From Acidimicrobiia bacterium (lineage in GTDB: Bacteria; Actinomycetota; Acidimicrobiia; Spongiisociales; ZC4RG35), in contig JAUXMQ010000078.1 of NCBI GenBank assembly GCA_030623125.1, positions 1-6,103 on the forward strand: DNA of 6,103 bases, read 5' to 3'. The position numbers were made by a program, and so were the translations under genes. The notes beneath the pieces were generated by a model. It saw nothing but the letters and a program-made list of their open reading frames with translations, was not told the DNA's origin and searched no databases. Below, in pieces: positions 1 through 4,800 of the stretch (within the stretch, counting starts at the first letter, position 1; each line of letters starts with the position of its first letter).

Positions 1-123
1 CTGCGGCTCGAGCCCGAGAGCCAGGATGAAGAGAGGGGAGAAGAAGGTCGCTCCACCGATTCCGGCCCCGTTGGCGATTGCCGCGATGACGACGGCGATC
101 GGCAGCAAGAACCAATATTCCAT
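1..123 (-). CDS. TauE/SafE-family membrane transporter, N-terminal fragment
   Basis: The minus strand from ATG at 123 reads 41 codons to the window edge without a stop. The peptide starts MEYWFLLPIAVVIAAIANG and continues with GAGIGGATFFSPLF. A short hydrophobic first helix followed by a Gly-rich turn and a Phe/Pro-rich second hydrophobic stretch is typical of the first repeat of TauE/SafE (DUF81) proteins. These are inner-membrane proteins of roughly 250 residues or more, linked to export of sulfite, sulfoacetate or other small anions. The substrate here cannot be inferred. An in-frame TAG at 138-136 with no other start codon between makes ATG 123 the most upstream start. The ribosome site is poor: only a GGGG run directly against the ATG. 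The gene lies 89 bases downstream of the small membrane ORF on the same strand, so co-transcription is possible. The rest of the protein lies outside the window. Confidence 0.78.
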   Translation of the reverse strand, partial: MEYWFLLPIAVVIAAIANGAGIGGATFFSPLFILALGLEPQ

Positions 124-165
124 CCCCGGACGACTCTATCTGGTGCGTCGGCTCGTAACGGTTGC

Positions 166-199
166 CCTCACCTAGGGGCGGGAGGAGACCCGGGTGAGG
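166..199. repeat. 7-bp inverted repeat downstream of the small ORF
   Basis: CCTCACC (166-172) is the exact reverse complement of GGTGAGG (193-199), separated by 20 bases. It starts 14 bases past the stop of the small membrane ORF and lies before the TauE-like start. On the minus-strand transcript it could form a weak hairpin, but no U-tract follows, so a terminator call is not justified. It may be chance in GC-rich DNA. Confidence 0.3.
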
Positions 200-212
200 A
201 CAGCCGCCATGG

Positions 213-401
213 TCACGACGCGCAGGGTGTCCCCCGCAGCGTCGTGTTGTCCGTGAATAATGCGAGGGAGCCAAGAAGCATCGGGATGCCGATTACGGCT
301 CCGATGACGGTCACTGTCAACACAGCACCGGTGGCGAATAGGGCAAACCCGGTGGCCAGCCCGAACCAGTCTGTGCGCGGCAAACAATCTCTGAGTGACA
401 T
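213..401 (-). CDS. small hydrophobic membrane protein (62 aa), unknown function
   Basis: I do not recognise this protein. It starts MSLRDCLPRTDWFGLATG and is strongly hydrophobic from about residue 12 to 50, with a Gly/Ala/Val/Leu-rich stretch. The IGAVIGIPMLLG motif (33-44) could be the turn and second helix of a membrane hairpin, or the whole could be one long helix. A short polar tail (51-62, DNTTLRGTPCAS) follows. The motif loosely resembles the first hairpin of actinobacterial 'putative sensor' (PF13796-like) membrane domains, so a truncated relative is possible, but I see no hydrophobic continuation in the other minus-strand frames. ATG 401 is chosen over the more upstream in-frame ATG at 416 because an exceptionally good Shine-Dalgarno (405-414) lies at proper distance before it. 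The gene is divergent from the two-component system and upstream of the TauE-like gene. The antisense reading (plus strand, 244-447) has no ribosome site and looks like a shadow. Confidence 0.6.
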   Translation of the reverse strand: MSLRDCLPRTDWFGLATGFALFATGAVLTVTVIGAVIGIPMLLGSLALFTDNTTLRGTPCAS

Positions 402-404
402 TCT

Positions 405-414
405 GATCACCTCC
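405..414 (-). promoter_or_regulatory. near-perfect Shine-Dalgarno of the small membrane protein
   Basis: On the minus strand these bases read GGAGGTGATC, ten consecutive bases complementary to the conserved 3' end of 16S rRNA. The core GGAGG is eight bases before ATG 401. This decides the start of the small ORF and is the best evidence that it is translated. Confidence 0.75.
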
Positions 415-532
415 ACCCAGGGTCAACTGGCTTGTGCCCCGTTGTAAGCCCGAAGTGTCCAGCCATCGACAGTTGGAGTTGAGAGGCGTGCCCGATGCGG
501 TCGTGTCTGTCGTCTTGACGGTGGATTAACCC

Positions 533-546
533 CCTTGCCGGCAGGG
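533..546. promoter_or_regulatory. imperfect 14-bp palindrome, possible operator
   Basis: CCTTGCCGGCAGGG is symmetric about 539/540 with a single mismatched pair (T535/G544) and a perfect 8-bp core, TGCCGGCA. It lies about 80 bases before the favoured response-regulator start, in the only divergent intergenic region of the window. Its position would suit a dimeric regulator, perhaps one of the divergent genes' own regulators. OmpR-family regulators usually bind direct repeats rather than palindromes, so autoregulation by the adjacent regulator is not specifically supported. Confidence 0.3.
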
Positions 547-625
547 TTTGGTCATGCCAGAAGCGGTCTCTGAACGTTCCATTAACACTGACGTCGAACC
601 AAGCGGCGGTCCATACGGTTGGGGG

Positions 626-1330
626 ATGTCGCTCAGTGATTTCTCCGGCCGCACCGTCCTGGTCGTTGACGACGAGCCGATGGTGAGGGAAGTGGTGACC
701 ACCTACCTGACCCGCGATGGGCTCGACGTCACCGAGGCTTCGGACGGTGCTTCTGCGCTTCGAGCCTTCGAGGAGAGCCAACCCGACCTGATAGTGCTCG
801 ACGTGATGCTCCCCAAGATCGATGGTTACTCGTTGCTCTCCGAATTTCGCAGTCGATCCAACGTCCCGGTGATCATGCTCACCGCCCGCGGCGAGGAGAC
901 CGATCGTGTGCTCGGGTTGGAGCTGGGTGCCGATGACTATTTGGTCAAGCCGTTCTCCCCCCGTGAGCTGGCTGCCCGGGTTCGCACGGTCCTAAAACGC
1001 TCCGACGGCGCAGGTCTTCACCCTGGTTTTGTGGTCGAGGTCGGTGATCTACGGATCGATCCGGGATCAAGAGAAGTCGAAGTCGGCGGTCGCGCTGTTG
1101 AACTCACGCCAAAGGAGTTCGATCTCCTTGCCTTTCTCGCCACCCACCCACGCCAGGTCTTCGCCCGAAGCCAGCTTCTCGAACAAGTCTGGGACTCCAA
1201 TACCGCTTGGCAGGACCCGTCGACCGTCACTGTCCACATACGTCGATTGCGTCAGAAGATCGAGTCCAACCCCGACAACCCGAAGGTGATAATCACTGTC
1301 TGGGGTGTCGGCTACCGGTTCGAGACATGA
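626..1330 (+). CDS. OmpR/PhoB-family two-component response regulator
   Basis: This is a DNA-binding response regulator of 234 residues from ATG 626, the usual length of the family. The receiver domain (about 9-124) shows the acidic pair D15/D16 in VLVVDDEP, phosphoacceptor D59 in IVLDVMLPKIDG, switch T86 in MLTARG, and K108 in LVKPFSP. The C-terminal winged helix (about 135-232) has ELTPKEFDLLAFL, the recognition-helix segment TVTVHIRRLRQKIE and the final wing VWGVGYRFET. Phosphorylation by the overlapping kinase would control its binding to target promoters. The start is uncertain: in-frame ATG 554 would add 24 residues and has a fair ribosome site (AGGG seven bases ahead). The extension is polar, unlike the family, and has weaker codon bias, whereas ATG 626 gives a canonical N-terminus but only a poor G-rich ribosome site. 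Subfamily resembles actinobacterial MtrA/RegX3/MprA-type regulators; no specific orthology is claimed. Confidence 0.95.
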   Translation: MSLSDFSGRTVLVVDDEPMVREVVTTYLTRDGLDVTEASDGASALRAFEESQPDLIVLDVMLPKIDGYSLLSEFRSRSNVPVIMLTARGEETDRVLGLELGADDYLVKPFSPRELAARVRTVLKRSDGAGLHPGFVVEVGDLRIDPGSREVEVGGRAVELTPKEFDLLAFLATHPRQVFARSQLLEQVWDSNTAWQDPSTVTVHIRRLRQKIESNPDNPKVIITVWGVGYRFET

Positions 1331-2508
1331 GGATCGCTTTCGGCGCGGCAATTCTGGTTGTGCTCGGGATTGGTGTCTTCAGTGTTGTCATGCAGCCAAC
1401 GACCGCCGAGCGGATCGGGATCGGGCTCATATTTGGCCTGATGGCGATTGGTGCAGCCGGTGCCGCGATCTGGCTTCCCCGGCTGGCCAGAGACAACCGG
1501 TCGCTTCGCACCACAGTCATGACCCTGTCGGTTGTCTCATTTCTGATCGTGGCGCTGGGCATGGTGGCCGCCGGCCAGCAGATGTTCATCTCTACGCACG
1601 ACCTGACTGTGCTCCTGATCGTTGTCGGCTTCGGTGTCGTGGCCTCGGCCGCCTTTGCGGTGCTGGTGAGCGGACCACTCACCGGTGATCTGACTCTCAT
1701 CGCTGAAACCGCCTCAGGGATCGCCTCCGGCGATTTTGCCAGGAGAGCAAGTATCAGCCGCTCGGACGAGGTAGGAGATCTGGCGGCGGCAATCGATGAG
1801 ATGGCTCTCGTCCTTCAGGAGGGCGAACGTGCCCGAACCCGCGACGACGCAGTTCGTCGGGAGTTCTTCGCTGCCGTCGGCCATGATCTGAGGACCCCGC
1901 TGGCATCGATGCAGGCTGCCATCGAGGCGATGCAAGACGGGCTCGTCGATGACCCTGATCGATACCTCGGCTCGATGAAGAGGGACACCGAGGCGCTCTC
2001 TCAGATGGTGGAGGACTTGTTCTTGCTGGCCCGCCTCGAGTCGGGAGTAATCGAACTGGATGTGGAGCCGATCGATCTGACCGAGATCACCGACGAGGCC
2101 GTTGAGGTCTTCAGGCCGCTGGCAGAGGGCAAGGACGTGACGATGGTGCTCGAATTCGAGGACCGTGTAACGGCTCTCGCCACTCCCGAAGGGGTGGCTC
2201 GTGTGGTTCGCAACCTTCTCGACAACGCCGTCCGTCACTCACCTCCCGGAGGCGAGATTGTGGTCAGGGTCTCCAACGGGGCTTTCGCCCAGGTGTTGGT
2301 GACCGATGATGGTGAAGGCTTCGAAGAGGCCTTCACCGAACACGCCTTTGAGCGGTTCAGCCGGAACGACGATGTCCGCAGACGTGCCACCGGGGGAGCG
2401 GGTCTGGGGCTGGCCATCGCCCACGAGTACGTCTCCGGTTTCGGGGGCACGATCTGGGCCGAGCCCGGGCCGGGAGGCAAAGTCGGATTCCGACTTTCCC
2501 CGGCCTGA
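1327..2508 (+). CDS. four-TM sensor histidine kinase (HAMP, HisKA, HATPase)
   Basis: This is the 393-residue partner kinase of the preceding regulator. Its ATG overlaps the regulator's stop codon (ATGA), which indicates translational coupling. Four hydrophobic helices lie at about 3-22, 28-50, 63-83 and 92-115, joined by very short loops, so there is no sizeable extracellular sensor domain. A HAMP linker follows (about 117-168, with PLTGDL and SDEVGDLAAAIDEM). The dimerisation domain carries H186 in FFAAVGHDLRTPL. The ATP-binding domain has the N box VVRNLLDNAVRHS (293-305), G1 DDGEGF (327-332), F box FERFSR (341-346) and G2 GGAGLGLAI (356-364). All catalytic elements are intact. The signal is unknown; the topology suggests sensing within the membrane or through a partner membrane protein. 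A longer reading from 1207 would overlap the regulator by over 100 bases and is rejected. Confidence 0.95.
   Translation: MRIAFGAAILVVLGIGVFSVVMQPTTAERIGIGLIFGLMAIGAAGAAIWLPRLARDNRSLRTTVMTLSVVSFLIVALGMVAAGQQMFISTHDLTVLLIVVGFGVVASAAFAVLVSGPLTGDLTLIAETASGIASGDFARRASISRSDEVGDLAAAIDEMALVLQEGERARTRDDAVRREFFAAVGHDLRTPLASMQAAIEAMQDGLVDDPDRYLGSMKRDTEALSQMVEDLFLLARLESGVIELDVEPIDLTEITDEAVEVFRPLAEGKDVTMVLEFEDRVTALATPEGVARVVRNLLDNAVRHSPPGGEIVVRVSNGAFAQVLVTDDGEGFEEAFTEHAFERFSRNDDVRRRATGGAGLGLAIAHEYVSGFGGTIWAEPGPGGKVGFRLSPA
2479..2497. repeat. 8-bp inverted repeat at the 3' end of the kinase gene
   Basis: AAAGTCGG (2479-2486) and CCGACTTT (2490-2497) are exact reverse complements with a 3-base ATT spacer. 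They lie within the codons for K385-L390 of the kinase, nine bases before its stop. In RNA this would be a compact hairpin, followed by CCCC and not by a U-tract beyond the stem. It could slow or end transcription weakly, protect the 3' end, or be coincidence within codons. Confidence 0.45.
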
Positions 2509-2665
2509 CAGCGGGACCCTCCGGGGGTCGACCGTGACCGGCCCACTTCGACGCCGAGGTCCTATCTCCCCCGAACTCATCTCATAGCCCACATTCCTTT
2601 ACGAAGACCCCTGACAGCCGAGTATCTTGTGCTCCTTACCAAGCGCTCAATTCGAGGAGGATTTG
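2509..2665. other. intergenic region before the pyrimidine-catabolic operon
   Basis: These 157 bases separate the kinase from the catabolic operon on the same strand. GACCC (2515-2519) and GGGTC (2525-2529) form a small GC hairpin just after the kinase stop, without a T-run, so it is at best a weak terminator. Nearer the operon lie TATCTT (2623-2628) and CTGACA (2611-2616), fragments resembling -10 and -35 boxes but not correctly spaced from each other. The region ends in a strong Shine-Dalgarno (2654-2660). An operon promoter here is likely from the layout but cannot be placed. Confidence 0.5.
2654..2660 (+). promoter_or_regulatory. Shine-Dalgarno of the beta-ureidopropionase gene
   Basis: GAGGAGG ends five bases before ATG 2666. 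It fixes this start and excludes the in-frame GTG/TTG-type starts further upstream (around 2627), which have no such site. Confidence 0.85.
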
Positions 2666-3508
2666 ATGGCGAACATCGTGCGTGCGGCACTGGTCCAGAC
2701 CGAGTGGACCGGCGACAAGGAGTCGATGGTCGAGAAGCATGTGGATTACGCCCGCCAGGCCGCCGAGCAGGGCGCCAAGGTGATGTGCTTTCAGGAGATG
2801 TTCAACGCCCCTTACTTCTGTCAGGTACAGGAGGACGAGCACAAGGACACCGCCGAGCCCATCCCCGACGGTCCGACCACCCAGCGGATGATCGAGGTGG
2901 CAAAGGAGACGGGCATGGTCTTGATCGTTCCCATCTACGAGAAGGAAGACGACGGCTTTCTCTACAACACGGCGGCCGTCATCGACGCCGACGGCTCCTA
3001 TCTGGGAAAGTATCGGAAGACTCACATTCCTCATGTCAAAGGGTTTTGGGAGAAGTTCTACTTCCGCCCGGGGAACACCGGTTATCCGATCTTTGACACC
3101 GCCGTCGGCCGGATCGGCGTGTATATCTGTTATGACCGTCATTTCCCCGAAGGCTGGCGTGCCCTCGGTTTGGCAGGCGCCAAGATCGTGTTCAACCCAT
3201 CGGCGACCAGCCGTGGCCTCTCCATGTATCTGTGGAACCTGGAACAGCCTGCGTCGGCGGTGGCCAACGAGTACTTCATCGGTGCCATCAACCGTGTCGG
3301 CAAAGAGCCATACGGCGACAACGACTTCTACGGCTCCTCGTACTTTGTCGACCCCAGGGGTCAGTTTGTCGGCGACCAGGCCAGCGACACTGAAGAGGAG
3401 TTGGTGGTACGCGATCTCGACATGGACACCCTCGAAGAGGTTCGCAAGGTCTGGGCCTTCTACCGGGACCGCCGCCCCGACGCCTACGACTCACTGGTCG
3501 CTCCGTGA
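2666..3508 (+). CDS. beta-ureidopropionase (N-carbamoyl-beta-alanine amidohydrolase), nitrilase superfamily
   Basis: This 280-residue cytosolic enzyme would hydrolyse N-carbamoyl-beta-alanine, or the methyl homologue from thymine, to the beta-amino acid, CO2 and ammonia. It is a single nitrilase/CN-hydrolase domain. The catalytic residues are visible: E44 in CFQEMF, K118 in KYRKTHIPH, supporting E129 in WEKFYF, and nucleophile C155 in YICYDRHFPEGW. The K-to-E (11) and K-to-C (37) spacings equal those of human beta-ureidopropionase (K196, E207, C233, from memory). The segment after the nucleophile, FNPSATSRGLSMYLWNLE and then AINRVG, also matches that family's pattern. N-carbamoylputrescine amidase (AguB) has very similar spacing and an EKFYF motif, so the fold alone does not fix the substrate; the dihydropyrimidinase and aminotransferase downstream favour pyrimidine catabolism. 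First gene of the operon; its TGA overlaps the next gene's GTG. Confidence 0.85.
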   Translation: MANIVRAALVQTEWTGDKESMVEKHVDYARQAAEQGAKVMCFQEMFNAPYFCQVQEDEHKDTAEPIPDGPTTQRMIEVAKETGMVLIVPIYEKEDDGFLYNTAAVIDADGSYLGKYRKTHIPHVKGFWEKFYFRPGNTGYPIFDTAVGRIGVYICYDRHFPEGWRALGLAGAKIVFNPSATSRGLSMYLWNLEQPASAVANEYFIGAINRVGKEPYGDNDFYGSSYFVDPRGQFVGDQASDTEEELVVRDLDMDTLEEVRKVWAFYRDRRPDAYDSLVAP

Positions 3509-4797
3509 AACACGCCGAGCTCCTGGCGCGTCACAGGGAGGTTCTGCCCTCCTGGATGGCGCTCTACTACAAGGATCCGATCTCGCTGGTCGACGGGGAG
3601 GGCCGTCATGTGACCGATGCCGAGGGCAACACCTATCTCGACTTCTTCGGAGGCATCCTCACCACCATGTCGGGCTATCGGATTCCCGCGGTGGTGAACG
3701 CCATCAAGACCCAGGCCGACAAGATGCTTCACACGTCGACGCTGTATCTCATCGAGTCTCAGATCGAGCTGGCGGAAAAGATCGCCGGGTTGAGCGGGAT
3801 ACCGGACGCCAAGGTGTTCTTCACCAACTCGGGCACCGAGGCCAACGACGCCGCCCTGATGCTGGCCACCCAGTATCGCCAGTCGAACCAGGTGCTCGCC
3901 ATCAGGGGCAGCTACCACGGCAAGTCTCATTCGGCGGTGGCCATAACCGGGAACAAGTCGTGGTCGGCGACCAGTCTGTCGCCCTTCAACGTGACCTATG
4001 TTCATGGCGGCTACAAGCTGCGGAGCCCCTTCGGCCATCTTCCCGACGATGAGTTCACGCAGGCATGTGTCGACGATCTGCGTGATCTGATCGATATCGC
4101 CACCGCGGGTGAGGTGGCGGCGATGATCGTCGAGCCGATCCAGGGTGTCGGTGGTTTCGCCACTCCACCCGACGGGTTCTTCGGTGCGATGAAAGAGGTG
4201 CTCGACGAGCACGGGATCCTGTTCATCACCGATGAGGTCCAGACCGGTTGGGGAAGAACCGGTGAGCACTTCTGGGGATATCAGGCTCACGACATCACCC
4301 CCGACATTCTCACTTTTGCCAAGGGGCTGGGCAACGGTCTGGCGATGGCCGGCGTGGTCGCCCGTCCTGAGGTCATGGACTGCCTGAAGGCGAATTCGAT
4401 CTCCACGTTTGGCGGTAATCCATTGGCCACCGCCGGTGCATTGGCCAATCTCCAGTATGTGTTGGAGAACGATCTTCAGACCAACGCCTACAAGGTGGGC
4501 AACCAGTTGAAGAACGGTCTTCACCACATTGCCGGGGAGGTTCCCGAGATCGTCGAGGTGAGAGGCAAGGGATTGATGATTGGCGTCGAGTTCGGCGACC
4601 CGGTCAGCGGTGACCCCGACGCCGAGCTGACCGCCGACGTGATGGAGGAAGCCAAAGCCGAAGGCCTGCTGGTCGGCAAGGGTGGTCTCTTCGGCAATAC
4701 GCTTCGCATCGCCCCGCCACTTTCCATAACCGAGGAAGAGGCCAACGAGGGTCTCGAAAAGCTTCGCAAGGCAATCAACCGGGCAAGAGAGGAATAG
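3505..4797 (+). CDS. class III (PLP) aminotransferase, probably beta-alanine/3-aminoisobutyrate type
   Basis: This 430-residue pyridoxal-phosphate enzyme of the class III (omega) family has normal length. Visible elements are FFTNSGTEAND (105-115, phosphate binding), SYHG (136-139, aromatic stacking), E210-PIQGVGG, D243 in ITDEVQTGWGRTG (pairs with the PLP nitrogen), catalytic K273 in FAKGLGNG, and TFGGNP (301-306). Between a carbamoyl-beta-amino-acid hydrolase and a dihydropyrimidinase, its likely job is to transaminate beta-alanine or 3-aminoisobutyrate, giving malonate or methylmalonate semialdehyde. It resembles the AGXT2-like branch; a 4-aminobutyrate or ornithine-type role cannot be excluded. 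The start is GTG 3505, overlapping the previous stop as GTGA. No Shine-Dalgarno is visible, so it probably depends on translational coupling. Starting at ATG 3556 would remove the conserved-looking N-terminus RHREVLPSWMALYY and is less likely. Confidence 0.88.
   Translation: MKHAELLARHREVLPSWMALYYKDPISLVDGEGRHVTDAEGNTYLDFFGGILTTMSGYRIPAVVNAIKTQADKMLHTSTLYLIESQIELAEKIAGLSGIPDAKVFFTNSGTEANDAALMLATQYRQSNQVLAIRGSYHGKSHSAVAITGNKSWSATSLSPFNVTYVHGGYKLRSPFGHLPDDEFTQACVDDLRDLIDIATAGEVAAMIVEPIQGVGGFATPPDGFFGAMKEVLDEHGILFITDEVQTGWGRTGEHFWGYQAHDITPDILTFAKGLGNGLAMAGVVARPEVMDCLKANSISTFGGNPLATAGALANLQYVLENDLQTNAYKVGNQLKNGLHHIAGEVPEIVEVRGKGLMIGVEFGDPVSGDPDAELTADVMEEAKAEGLLVGKGGLFGNTLRIAPPLSITEEEANEGLEKLRKAINRAREE
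4786..4792 (+). promoter_or_regulatory. Shine-Dalgarno of the dihydropyrimidinase gene
   Basis: AGAGAGG lies inside the last codons of the aminotransferase gene, eight bases before ATG 4801. A second AGGAG directly abuts the ATG and is too close to act. The site keeps the two genes within three bases of each other. Confidence 0.6.
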
Positions 4798-4800
4798 GAG

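Larger units (their letters stand above)
402..625. other. divergent intergenic region between small ORF and response regulator
   Basis: This 224-base stretch must hold the outward promoters of the minus-strand small ORF and the plus-strand two-component system. Visible elements are the Shine-Dalgarno of the small ORF (405-414), a TTGACG hexamer at 515-520 that resembles a -35 box but lacks a matching -10, and an imperfect 14-bp palindrome at 533-546. The part from 554 could instead be the 5' end of the response-regulator gene if translation begins at ATG 554. Its 23 in-frame codons have clearly lower third-position G/C than the body of the gene (11 of 23), which argues that it is leader rather than coding. 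I see no other gene here. Confidence 0.6.

Noticed and set aside
405..426. TTGACC (minus strand, 426-421) as a -35 box for the small ORF
   Set aside because: A matching -10 would fall on the start codon, giving a leaderless transcript that conflicts with the strong Shine-Dalgarno at 405-414.
244..447. 67-codon plus-strand frame antisense to the small membrane protein
   Set aside because: No ribosome site and no recognisable features; the minus-strand reading has a near-perfect Shine-Dalgarno and a coherent membrane segment.
515..543. TTGACG as the -35 box of a promoter for the two-component genes
   Set aside because: At 16-18 base spacing the would-be -10 is GC-rich (around CCGGCA at 538-543) with no resemblance to TATAAT.
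407..781. 124-codon minus-strand frame across the divergent region and the regulator's 5' end
   Set aside because: Overlaps the conserved receiver domain in antisense, has no ribosome site and a composition typical of antisense translation.
2599..2640. Promoter for the catabolic operon built from TATCTT (2623-2628) or CTGACA (2611-2616)
   Set aside because: TATCTT has no good -35 partner at normal spacing, and CTGACA has no -10 at 17-18 bases. The pieces are suggestive but not a supported promoter.
3033..4052. 339-codon plus-strand frame spanning the hydrolase/aminotransferase junction
   Set aside because: Shadow frame of two well-supported genes; its product is low-complexity Ser/Arg/Thr/Pro-rich and it has no ribosome site.
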